From Bacteroidales bacterium (GTDB taxonomy: Bacteria > Bacteroidota > Bacteroidia > Bacteroidales > UBA932), in NCBI GenBank assembly GCA_024401945.1, contig JAKSKC010000034.1:1-12967 (forward strand): DNA of 12,967 bases. The letters run 5' to 3'. The position numbers were made by a program, and so were the translations under genes. Below, one piece after another: positions 1-6,378 of this stretch; the stretch's first letter is position 1; the number at the start of each line of letters is the position of its first letter. The notes beneath the pieces were generated by a model. The model was not told the DNA's origin and made no database searches. It worked only from the letters and a program-made list of their open reading frames with translations.

Positions 1-543
1 AGGGTGTTTTGCCGGATCGTAAAGCATTCCGGTGCAAAGACAGCGGGTGCAGTCGTTCCTGCTCAGGACGTCATAGTTGATGCAGCTCTCGCATCCCTTC
101 CAGAATACAGGGTCGGAGGTCAGTTCGGAGAAAGTCACCGGGACATAACCCAGGCCGGTATTGATCCTCATAACCGCGAGACCGGTGGTAAGACCGAATA
201 TCTTTGAATTCGGGAAACGTTTGCGGGAGAGCTGGAAGGCCTTTTTCTTGATTCTTTTGGCAAGGCCCTTGCCCCTGTAGGAGGATTTGACTATAAGTCC
301 CGAGTTCGCAACGAATTTCTCGTGGTCCCAGGATTCTATATAGCAGAATCCGGCGAAATCCCCGCTCTCGTGCAGGGCGATTATCGCCTTCCCCTCCTTC
401 ATTTTCGCCTCTACATACTCCGGGCGGCGCTTGGCGATTCCGGTGCCCCTGTCCTTAGTTGCATCCTCAATTGTCTTGAGAATCTCCGGAATGTATCTGA
501 TATGCATTTCGGAAGCGATTTCAATGCTGAATTCCGATTTCAT
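1..543 (-). CDS. GNAT N-acyltransferase of the arginine cluster (3' end beyond window)
   Basis: I read 181 codons from ATG at 541-543 with no stop before the left edge, so the C-terminus is missing. Residues 82-98 (GLIV followed by YRGKGLAKRI) form the GNAT beta4/acetyl-CoA pyrophosphate-binding motif, so an acyl-CoA-dependent N-acyltransferase is well supported. A Cys cluster follows (C151, C154, C165, C168, C170; CxxC then CxxCxC), which suggests a bound metal. The gene begins 5 nt after the argR stop and should be co-transcribed with it. From memory, Bacteroides arginine clusters carry a GNAT between argR and argG that is proposed as an N-acetyl- or N-succinylglutamate synthase; that role is an inference from position here. 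An in-frame GTG lies directly before the chosen ATG and could be the start. Another GNAT substrate cannot be excluded. Confidence 0.8.
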   Translation of the reverse strand, partial: MKSEFSIEIASEMHIRYIPEILKTIEDATKDRGTGIAKRRPEYVEAKMKEGKAIIALHESGDFAGFCYIESWDHEKFVANSGLIVKSSYRGKGLAKRIKKKAFQLSRKRFPNSKIFGLTTGLAVMRINTGLGYVPVTFSELTSDPVFWKGCESCINYDVLSRNDCTRCLCTGMLYDPAKHP

Positions 544-548
544 CACTA

Positions 549-1031
549 TTATTTCTTGATATTCAATATTTCAGGGATTATCGGGGAAACGGCCTCATCC
601 AGTTCTTCAGGGGTGACTCCCTCCTTCAGGACCACCAGCAGCGTGTCGTCCCCGGCGACAGTTCCCAGAATACCGTCATATTTACAGTCGTTGTCGATCA
701 ATGCACCCACAATGCTGGCGTAACCCGGCAGTGTCTTGACGACAGCAAGGTTTCCCGACAGCGCGAGGCTGAGCACGGCGCAGGAGGCTTTGCTGTGTGA
801 CGGCAGATAACGTGCAGGTGACTCCGTAGGTATCTTGTAGCAGTAGGACCCCGATTTCAGAACCCTCACGACATTGAGAGACTTCATATCCCTCGAAAGG
901 GTGGCCTGTGTCAGCTCGAAACCCCTGCTTTCCAGAAGGGCAAGCAGTTCATCCTGGGTTCTGATGTCATTTTTCTGAAGCAGAGAGCGTATGGCACTCA
1001 ACCTGGCCGGCTTTTTCTTCACATTTTGCAT
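549..1031 (-). CDS. argR: Arginine repressor ArgR
   Basis: A 160-aa protein of normal ArgR length. The N-terminal winged helix-turn-helix carries the family signature QATLSRD (residues 42-48). The C-terminal oligomerisation and arginine-binding domain contains LPGYASIVGALID (101-113) and GTVAGDDT (123-130), whose paired Asp residues bind arginine in known ArgR proteins. The reading frame can be extended upstream to a TTG at 1059-1061, but that codon lies inside the -7 element and upstream of the expected transcription start, so I use the ATG at 1029-1031. No Shine-Dalgarno is seen, as is common in Bacteroidota. ArgR with bound arginine represses arginine biosynthesis. Its own promoter is covered by ARG-box-like palindromes, and an arginine-type GNAT follows after 5 nt, so an autoregulated arginine operon is likely. 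Confidence 0.93.
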   Translation of the reverse strand: MQNVKKKPARLSAIRSLLQKNDIRTQDELLALLESRGFELTQATLSRDMKSLNVVRVLKSGSYCYKIPTESPARYLPSHSKASCAVLSLALSGNLAVVKTLPGYASIVGALIDNDCKYDGILGTVAGDDTLLVVLKEGVTPEELDEAVSPIIPEILNIKK

Positions 1032-1070
1032 AATAATACAACGGTCTGTATAATCATACAAAATTATGCA
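1027..1070 (-). promoter_or_regulatory. Tandem ARG-box-like operators over the argR promoter
   Basis: Two 14-bp near-palindromes share one pattern on the minus strand: TGTATGATTATACA (1047-1060) and TGTATTATTATGCA (1027-1040). Their centres are 20 bp apart, about two helical turns, close to the spacing of paired ARG boxes in E. coli. A weaker half-matching copy lies at 1057-1070. The boxes cover the -7 element, the predicted transcription start and the argR ATG, so binding would block initiation. ArgR as the ligand is inferred from the adjacent gene. Confidence 0.7.
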
Positions 1071-1090
1071 AATTGAAGGGAAAATTCAAA
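1059..1090 (-). promoter_or_regulatory. argR promoter (Bacteroidota type)
   Basis: On the minus strand a TTTG -33 element (1087-1090) is followed after 20 bp by TAATTTTG (1059-1066), which matches the TAnnTTTG -7 consensus. The start of transcription should fall near 1052, about 20 nt before the argR ATG at 1031. The -33 box begins within 10 bp of the sdaA stop codon. Confidence 0.65.
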
Positions 1091-1096
1091 AAAAAC

Positions 1097-2302
1097 TTAC
1101 TTTTTGTAATCCACTGCGGCAAGTCCTCCGATGGCTGTCTCTTTGTAAAGGCTCGGAAGATCCTTTCCGGTCCTCTTCATAGTGTCGACCACCTTGTCGA
1201 AGGAAATAAGATGCGAACCGTCACCGAGCAGCGCGTACATACTGGCATCCAGCGCCCTCAGGGCTGCCATAGGGTTCCTTTCGATACAAGGTATCTGTAC
1301 AAGACCGCATATAGGGTCGCAGGTCAGGCCGAGATTGTGTTCCATCGCCATTTCGGCCGAATACTCGATCTGCCTGCAGGTGCCACCGAATATCTGGTTG
1401 GCCGCAACGGCCGCCATTACACAGGCGCTGCCCACCTCTCCCTGACATCCGACTTCGGCTCCTGACAGGGATGCGTTGACCTTTATCACGTTCCCGAACA
1501 GTCCTGCGGTTGCGAGGGCCTTGAGTATCTCATTGTCCGGAACACCGTGGGATTTCTTCAGATGGTACAGGACGGAAGGGACTATGCCGCAGGATCCGCA
1601 GGAAGGTGCCGTGACCACGTTCCCACCCCTTCCATTCTGCTCCGACACTGCAAGGGCGTAGGCGCTGACGTAGGCCCTTCCCTTTATCGAAGCTCCTATA
1701 GAATCCGCGCGCTTGTAGTACTGCATCGCCTTGCTCCTGAGTTTCAGACAGCCCGGAAGTCTGCTGTCATCCCTCAGACCGGCTTCGACGCTGTCCTGCA
1801 TCGCCTGCCATATCTCCGCGAGGAAATCCCAGATGTCTTCCTTCTCGCATTCCTGCACATACTCCCAGAAAGAGAGCCCTTCCTCCGCGATATATTTCTG
1901 GATATCGCTCATCTTGTTCATCGGATAGCAGCCCTTCTCGATCGTCATGTCCTTGAGCGGACCTTCGGACAGGCATCCTCCGCCCACGCTGTACACCATC
2001 CAGGAATCCTTCACGGATCCGTTCCCGTCAAGAGCCTCGAACAGCATTCCGTTGGTATGATATTCCGGGACTATGTCCGCCCTCCATACTATTTCAACTG
2101 CAGCCGGTGCAAGGGCGTTGGAGATGGCCTTGTCGGTCATATGCCCCCTGCCGGTGGCGGCGAGGCTTCCGTAGAGCGTCACACGGAAACTCAGGGTTTC
2201 AGGATTCCTCGCCCTGAACAACGCTGCGGCCTGGCTCGGACCGATGGTATGGCTGCTGGAAGGACCCGCACCAATCTTGTAGATATTCTTTATACTGTCC
2301 AT
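1097..2302 (-). CDS. sdaA: L-serine ammonia-lyase, single-chain, [4Fe-4S] type
   Basis: A 401-aa protein that deaminates L-serine to pyruvate and ammonia in the cytoplasm. The N-terminal beta domain opens with KIGAGPSSSHTIGPSQAA (residues 9-26) and ends near the GGGC segment (107-110). The catalytic alpha domain contains TAPSCGSCG (231-239), GAEVGCQGEVGSAC (281-294) and TCDP..C...PCIERNP (327-344). C286, C328 and C339 are spaced 42 and 11 residues apart, the same spacing as the three Cys ligands described for the Legionella enzyme (C343, C385, C396), so cluster binding is well supported. The one free iron site normally binds the substrate. Start is ATG with no clear Shine-Dalgarno. The permease stop lies 43 nt upstream and I see no good promoter between them, so the two may be one transcript. 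No hairpin follows the stop, only a run of eight T. Confidence 0.95.
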   Translation of the reverse strand: MDSIKNIYKIGAGPSSSHTIGPSQAAALFRARNPETLSFRVTLYGSLAATGRGHMTDKAISNALAPAAVEIVWRADIVPEYHTNGMLFEALDGNGSVKDSWMVYSVGGGCLSEGPLKDMTIEKGCYPMNKMSDIQKYIAEEGLSFWEYVQECEKEDIWDFLAEIWQAMQDSVEAGLRDDSRLPGCLKLRSKAMQYYKRADSIGASIKGRAYVSAYALAVSEQNGRGGNVVTAPSCGSCGIVPSVLYHLKKSHGVPDNEILKALATAGLFGNVIKVNASLSGAEVGCQGEVGSACVMAAVAANQIFGGTCRQIEYSAEMAMEHNLGLTCDPICGLVQIPCIERNPMAALRALDASMYALLGDGSHLISFDKVVDTMKRTGKDLPSLYKETAIGGLAAVDYKK

Positions 2303-2345
2303 TGTTATGCTGTTTTATCCGATTATTTCTTCCCGGCAGGGCGCA

Positions 2346-3377
2346 TCATACGAAAAGCAGGGCCGTGAAACCCACGGCAAGGGCCACCGCACAGTTTATC
2401 AGCTTCGCCTTCAGGAAACCGCCCTTGGTTTCGGCAAGAAGCGGAAGGGACGCGTGTCCGTCCTGGCTGATGCAGCTTGCAAGGAGCACAGGAAGGGGAA
2501 CCACCCCGCTCAGATAGAGCGTGATGAATATAAGGTGCGGACCCGACTCGGGGATGATGCCCACGGCCGTGGCCAGAAGAATCATTATCACGGTATTTTC
2601 GCTTATCCATCCGGAAATGTCGAAGAAGTGGAGCCCCAGGGTCACAAGGGAGAGTACTCCGAAAGTCCAGGCGAATATGCGCGGGATGTGCTTGACTACT
2701 ATGTGATGCCAGAGATGCTCGTCCACGAAATGGTCGGACGCAAGCACGAGCACGACCAGGACCCCTATGCTGAGGATGGCGAACATTATGTTCATCCAGT
2801 CCTCGCTGAGAAGATTGATCCCTCCGCTTCCGCTCTCATCCGCATGGTCGTGTTCAAGCATTCCGAAACCGAGGGCCGCTATGAAAAGAGCCACTCCGAC
2901 AAAGAGCACAGCCCTCTTCCAGCCGAGATGCCTTGCGGACTCCACACCTTCGTGTATCTCGTAATGCTCGGGACAGTGCATCCTGGGCTGCTTCTTGAAG
3001 AAGACATCCACCAGGACGCCCGCAATCACTGCGATACCGAACAGCAGGGCGAAAATCCACAGCGATTCGCGCGGCATGGTGGCGAGCATCACGAACGCCT
3101 CGTCACCGGAGGATGCTATCATCATCGCTATGAGGGCGCCGAAGGAAATCATTCCATGGGTGTAGAGGGACACCGTGGCGAACCCTCCCATACAGCCCGG
3201 GATGGAACCGAGCAGCGCGCCCACGACGACGCTTCCAACACGGCTCTGCTTCAGGCCGGAAAAGAAATGCCCCCGGGACTCGATGTTGAAAAGTTCGATC
3301 ATCATCATCATTATCGCCACAAGGCCCGTGATGAGGATCGAATTCTTCAATATGTCCAGCAGGCAATCCGCAATCAT
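2346..3377 (-). CDS. 10-TM permease, ArsP_2-like putative heavy-metal/manganese exporter
   Basis: A 343-aa integral membrane protein with about ten hydrophobic segments, the first at residues 12-30. Its pattern matches what I know as the ArsP_2 family (PF11449), often annotated as putative manganese transporter or heavy-metal exporter; the substrate is unknown here. Two halves share a motif: GSIP..LY.HG..SFGALIA..ASSGDEAF (57-95) and GIIP..LY.SG..PLPVLLAS.ISQDGHA (273-309). Polar loops are rich in His and acidic residues (residues 134-150 and 174-186, with HCPEH, EIHEG and EHDHADE), plausible metal contacts. An in-frame GTG at 3384-3386 adds three residues, but ATG at 3375-3377 starts just before the first TM and is preferred. 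sdaA follows 43 nt downstream on the same strand. Confidence 0.75.
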   Translation of the reverse strand: MIADCLLDILKNSILITGLVAIMMMMIELFNIESRGHFFSGLKQSRVGSVVVGALLGSIPGCMGGFATVSLYTHGMISFGALIAMMIASSGDEAFVMLATMPRESLWIFALLFGIAVIAGVLVDVFFKKQPRMHCPEHYEIHEGVESARHLGWKRAVLFVGVALFIAALGFGMLEHDHADESGSGGINLLSEDWMNIMFAILSIGVLVVLVLASDHFVDEHLWHHIVVKHIPRIFAWTFGVLSLVTLGLHFFDISGWISENTVIMILLATAVGIIPESGPHLIFITLYLSGVVPLPVLLASCISQDGHASLPLLAETKGGFLKAKLINCAVALAVGFTALLFV

Positions 3378-3385
3378 ACAGGGCA

Positions 3386-3393
3386 CAAAGATA
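3386..3393 (-). promoter_or_regulatory. Possible -7 element for the permease-sdaA transcript
   Basis: TATCTTTG on the minus strand matches TAnnTTTG. No TTTG is found at the usual -33 distance. Transcription from it would begin around 3380, only a few nucleotides before the ATG at 3377, so either the mRNA is almost leaderless or the true promoter or start is elsewhere. Confidence 0.4.
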
Positions 3394-3400
3394 TGAAAAA

Positions 3401-3431
3401 TTTGTTTTTGGTTTTTTTTAATCTAACTTTG
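3401..3431 (+). promoter_or_regulatory. tRNA promoter (Bacteroidota type)
   Basis: TTTG at 3401-3404, a 19-bp spacer, then TAACTTTG at 3424-3431: an exact match to the TTTG/TAnnTTTG layout. The tRNA begins 15 nt after the -7 element, leaving a short 5' leader for processing. Confidence 0.75.
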
Positions 3432-3446
3432 CAGTCCCAAAATGAT

Positions 3447-3520
3447 GGCGGGGTAGCTCAGCTGGTTAGAGCGTCGGATTCATAATCCGGAGGTCGTGGG
3501 ATCGTGACCCACTCCCGCTA
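3447..3520 (+). tRNA. tRNA with CAT anticodon (elongator Met, or Ile2)
   Basis: A 74-nt cloverleaf can be folded by hand: acceptor 3447-3453 with 3513-3519, D-stem GCTC/GAGC, anticodon stem 3474-3478 with 3486-3490, anticodon CAT at 3481-3483, T-stem GTGGG/CCCAC, discriminator A at 3520. CCA is not encoded (CAA follows). It is not a standard initiator, because the anticodon stem has GGA rather than three G before the loop and there is no C1:A72 mismatch. Elongator Met and lysidine-modified Ile2 cannot be told apart by eye. Odd points: G1-U72 and G7-U66 wobble pairs in the acceptor stem, U27-G43 in the anticodon stem, and a T-loop reading ATCGTGA, with A54 and T58 in place of the usual T54 and A58. 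Confidence 0.93.
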
Positions 3521-3574
3521 CAAAAATACGATTGACCCGGATATCAAGGGGAATCGGAACTCCATATATGCCGT

Positions 3575-3601
3575 CATCCGTTATTCCGGATGGCTTTTTT
3601 T
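3575..3601 (+). terminator. Intrinsic terminator after the tRNA
   Basis: CATCCG (3575-3580), a 6-nt loop, CGGATG (3587-3592), then GC and a run of seven T (3595-3601). The stem can be extended by two G:C pairs across a small bulge. It lies about 55 nt after the tRNA and before the promoter of the mutL cluster. Confidence 0.7.
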
Positions 3602-3645
3602 ATGGGTATTCCTTCACCCGAAATGTCCAGGTGACCCTTTTTTAT

Positions 3646-3653
3646 TATATTTG
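3646..3653 (+). promoter_or_regulatory. -7 element for the mutL cluster
   Basis: TATATTTG matches TAnnTTTG. It lies 18 bp before the ATG at 3672, giving a leader of about 12 nt. The -33 region (around 3621-3626, AAATGT) is a poor match to TTTG. Confidence 0.5.
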
Positions 3654-3671
3654 CAAAAAGCGTTCGGTTTT

Positions 3672-3974
3672 ATGGGCATTTTCAATTTTTTCGGTGAACA
3701 GGAGCACAGGGTGTTCAACTACAAACCTATATACTACAATCAGGAAGAGGACGAGCGCCGGCAGAAGTTCGGAAAGGTTGACGGTACGATGGACAAGGAG
3801 ATGAAGAAGGAAAACTATGTTCCGGGCTCCTCGATCCAGGGATCGCTGCGCGACGGGAGGTACAAGCGCAGCCGCACGTCAGGGAACAGGGCGCAGAACA
3901 TCATAGGCCTGGTGGGCCTTCTCCTGGTGGCCGTTGTGCTCATATACATAGCCAGATTCTATTCATTGCTGTAG
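3672..3974 (+). CDS. Small single-TM protein upstream of mutL, function unknown
   Basis: A 100-aa protein with a charged N-terminal region and one C-terminal membrane segment (about residues 77-95, NIIGLVGLLLVAVVLIYIA). The segment HRVFNYKPIYYN (12-23) resembles a small family I recall next to mutL in Bacteroidales, sometimes wrongly labelled riboflavin synthase subunit beta; nothing here supports that enzyme. The ATG at 3672 is chosen because it follows the -7 element at a normal distance and gives the family-like start MGIFNFF; the open frame further upstream runs through the tRNA and terminator. The predicted topology is a cytoplasmic N-terminus with a tail anchor. It ends 5 nt before mutL and is probably in the same transcript. 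The function is not known to me. Confidence 0.75.
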   Translation: MGIFNFFGEQEHRVFNYKPIYYNQEEDERRQKFGKVDGTMDKEMKKENYVPGSSIQGSLRDGRYKRSRTSGNRAQNIIGLVGLLLVAVVLIYIARFYSLL

Positions 3975-3979
3975 AAAGT

Positions 3980-5764
3980 ATGGGCAAGTTGAAGGTTCTT
4001 CCCGGCAATATCGCCAATCTTATCGCCGCATGGGAGGTCGTGCAGAGACCTGCTTCCGTAGTCAAGGAACTGACGGAAAATGCGGTGGACGCCGGCGCGA
4101 CCCAGGTCAATGTCATAATAACCGATGCCGGAAGGACACTCATCCAGGTGATAGACAACGGTGTCGGGATGAGCAGGGACGATGCTGTGCTGTGTTTCGA
4201 GAGACACGCCACGTCCAAGATCGCCGAGGCGGAGGACCTTTCGGGAATCCTGACCTACGGATTCAGGGGCGAAGCCCTTCCATCCATTTCGGCAGTGGGC
4301 GAGATAACGCTCAAGACGCGCAGGGAGAAGGACCAGACGGGCACGACGGTAAGCATCGGCACCCCGGGCAAAGTCATTGTCGGGGAATGCGCCTGTCCCG
4401 CCGGCTCCAATTTCTCCGTGAGGAACCTCTTCTTCAACACCCCTGCGAGACGCAAGTTCCTCAAATCTGACAATGTGGAGTTCCGGCACATAGTCGAGGA
4501 GTTCTCCCGCATCTGCCTGGCACATCCGGACATTGCATTCTCGCTCCGCCACCACGGCAGGGACATTTATTCCCTGAAGAAGGCCCAATCACTGCAACTC
4601 AGGATTCTAGACCTGCTGGGAAGCAACCTTGCATCAACGGTCGTCGACATAGATGTCAAGACTCCGCTGCTTGCAATACACGGATTCGTCGGCAAACCGG
4701 AGAATGCGAAGAAGACACCGGGGGAACAGTATTTCTTCGTCAACGGAAGATATTTCCGCAGCAGCTATCTTCACAAGGCGGTGCTGAAGGCCTACGAAGC
4801 TCTTATCCCGGAGGGAAGCAATCCGGCCTATTTCATTTTCATAGATATCGATCCGTCGGGCGTCGACGTCAACATCCATCCTACCAAGACGGAGGTGAAG
4901 TTCGAGGATGATTCCGTCGTATTCCAGGCTGTCTACGCCAGTGTCAAGGAAGTACTCGGCAGGAATTCCTTCGGGGACGGAATAGATTTCGACAGGGAAG
5001 GGAGCGTGGAGCTGCCTGAACTGGGAAGGAGTTTCGAAGAGTTCAGGGGGAACTCGCCGTTCGATCTCACCCCGGCTATGAATCCGGAGTACAACCCCTT
5101 CGCCGAAGTGGATTACAACAGAGCTGCCGGAAACGGAGACGGGCGGTTCGTGGACAGAAGCGTGAATTACGGCAAACTGTTCGAGGACAGGGTGCTGAGC
5201 GGAAGGAGCACTATCACGGTACAGAACAGGTACATACTCACGCCCGCAAGTTCAGGGGTGCTGGTCGTCAACATCCGGAGGGCGAGGGAAAGGATATTCT
5301 ATGACAGGGCCCTGGAGAGCCTGTCCAGGAACGGTCACGTCACACAGACGGCCCTGTTCCCGGTTCAGGTCAACGTCGGGGTGCAGAACAGACTCACGAT
5401 AGAGGACAATGCGGGGATGCTTTCAAGCCTGGGATTCGACATAACCCCTTTCGGGAACGACACCGTCGTGGTGAACGGAGTTCCGGAAGGTTATTCCTGC
5501 GAAAACGGGCGGATCGAGGAACTTGTCAGTGACATCTGTGCAATTCTGTCAGAGAACACTGCCTCTTTGTCAGAGCTGATGCAGTCCTCCCTGGCACATA
5601 AATTCGCTGTCCTGGAGGCCTCCAACGCCGAAAAGCTATGCTCTCCGCAAGATGCCGCCAGACTTCTTGACACGCTTTTTGCCAGTTCAAATTCCGAAAT
5701 CACCTCGGACGGGAAGAAAATCAGCTGTATACTCTCCGTCGAGGACCTTGACAAGAAATTCTGA
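3980..5764 (+). CDS. mutL: DNA mismatch repair protein MutL, with substituted key motifs
   Basis: A 594-aa MutL of near-normal length. The N-terminal GHKL ATPase keeps E30 and N34 (KELTEN, equivalent to E. coli E29 and N33), DNGVGM (59-64), GFRGEAL (94-100), NTPARRKF (153-160) and the lysine of NIHPTK (298-303). Two changes fall in the strongly conserved NQIAAGEVV segment: L14 replaces Gln and W18 replaces Gly. P101 stands where Ala is usual after GEAL. The C-terminal dimerisation/endonuclease region (about 405-594) keeps the RYIL segment (417-420) but reads NIRRARER at 431-438 where DQHxAHxR is expected, and the downstream metal-site motifs are not recognisable. MutL links mismatch recognition by MutS to strand incision. 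Start: ATG 5 nt after the previous stop. The stop overlaps the rhomboid start by 1 nt. Confidence 0.93.
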   Translation: MGKLKVLPGNIANLIAAWEVVQRPASVVKELTENAVDAGATQVNVIITDAGRTLIQVIDNGVGMSRDDAVLCFERHATSKIAEAEDLSGILTYGFRGEALPSISAVGEITLKTRREKDQTGTTVSIGTPGKVIVGECACPAGSNFSVRNLFFNTPARRKFLKSDNVEFRHIVEEFSRICLAHPDIAFSLRHHGRDIYSLKKAQSLQLRILDLLGSNLASTVVDIDVKTPLLAIHGFVGKPENAKKTPGEQYFFVNGRYFRSSYLHKAVLKAYEALIPEGSNPAYFIFIDIDPSGVDVNIHPTKTEVKFEDDSVVFQAVYASVKEVLGRNSFGDGIDFDREGSVELPELGRSFEEFRGNSPFDLTPAMNPEYNPFAEVDYNRAAGNGDGRFVDRSVNYGKLFEDRVLSGRSTITVQNRYILTPASSGVLVVNIRRARERIFYDRALESLSRNGHVTQTALFPVQVNVGVQNRLTIEDNAGMLSSLGFDITPFGNDTVVVNGVPEGYSCENGRIEELVSDICAILSENTASLSELMQSSLAHKFAVLEASNAEKLCSPQDAARLLDTLFASSNSEITSDGKKISCILSVEDLDKKF

Positions 5765-6375
5765 TGAGACTACTTGACAACCTACCGAAAGTCACCAGGA
5801 ACATTATCCTGACCAATGTTATCGTTTTCGTCGCGACTATGCTCAACAGCGGTCTGATCTACAGACTTTTCGCGATGTACTACCCTGCATCCCCGATGTT
5901 CAGGTTCTGGCAGCCGCTGACACATATGTTCGTACACGGCGGATTCGCCCACATATTCTTCAACATGTACGCCCTGCTCATATTCGGCAGCGTTGTTGAA
6001 AGGATCATCGGCGAGAAGAAATTCCTTATCCTCTATCTGGTCAGCGGACTCGGGGCGGCCGCTTTCCATATGGCGGTGATGGCGCTTTTCGGAGGCGGGA
6101 CATCGGCCCCTGTGGTGGGCGCTTCAGGTGCAATCTACGGAGTGATCCTCACCTACGCGATGCTTTTCCCTGATTCCAGACTTACGCTGCTCTTCCCTCC
6201 GGTCACGCTCAGCGCCAGGAAGATGGTGATCATCTTCGCGGCCATCGAAATACTTACCGGAGTTTTCCTGAGCGGTGACGGAATCGCCCACTTCGCCCAC
6301 CTGGGAGGGATGATCTTCGCATTCCTGCTGATATTCTACTGGAAGAAAAAAAGAACCCTGTTCGACAGGAACTGA
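5764..6375 (+). CDS. Rhomboid family intramembrane serine protease
   Basis: A 203-aa protein with six hydrophobic segments. The rhomboid catalytic elements are present: HGGFAHIFFNMYA (58-70, with H63 and N67 matching the HxxxN oxyanion-side residues), GASGAIYG (119-126, nucleophile S121) and AHFAHLGGM (175-183, catalytic H179). It should cleave transmembrane segments of other proteins; the substrate is unknown. The ATG overlaps the mutL stop (TGATG), so translation is probably coupled. A rhomboid gene after mutL is, from memory, a common Bacteroidales arrangement, often with two copies in a row; only one is present here. I see no link in mechanism to mismatch repair. The C-terminal tail is short and basic (WKKKR, 193-197), with no extra cytoplasmic domain. 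Confidence 0.9.
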   Translation: MRLLDNLPKVTRNIILTNVIVFVATMLNSGLIYRLFAMYYPASPMFRFWQPLTHMFVHGGFAHIFFNMYALLIFGSVVERIIGEKKFLILYLVSGLGAAAFHMAVMALFGGGTSAPVVGASGAIYGVILTYAMLFPDSRLTLLFPPVTLSARKMVIIFAAIEILTGVFLSGDGIAHFAHLGGMIFAFLLIFYWKKKRTLFDRN

Positions 6376-6378
6376 AAA

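Noticed and set aside
1032..1061. N-terminal extension of ArgR to TTG at 1059-1061
   Set aside because: It lies in the -7 element and upstream of the expected transcription start, and ArgR proteins begin close to the ATG at 1031.
1080..1096. Run of eight T after the sdaA stop as a terminator
   Set aside because: I could not find a hairpin before it; it overlaps the argR -33 region instead.
1547..2368. 273-codon open frame opposite sdaA
   Set aside because: The minus-strand frame contains all SdaA motifs; the plus-strand translation has no recognisable domain.
2307..3485. 392-codon open frame on the plus strand opposite the permease, running into the tRNA
   Set aside because: It is the mirror of a well-supported permease gene, is full of His/Gly/Arg-rich low-complexity residues typical of antisense frames, and ends inside the tRNA.
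3504..3671. Upstream extension of the small one-TM protein into the tRNA region
   Set aside because: It would start inside the tRNA T-arm and read through the terminator; the ATG at 3672 after a -7 element is the better start.
3959..4588. 209-codon minus-strand frame across the start of mutL
   Set aside because: It is antisense to the conserved MutL ATPase domain, and no domain could be seen.
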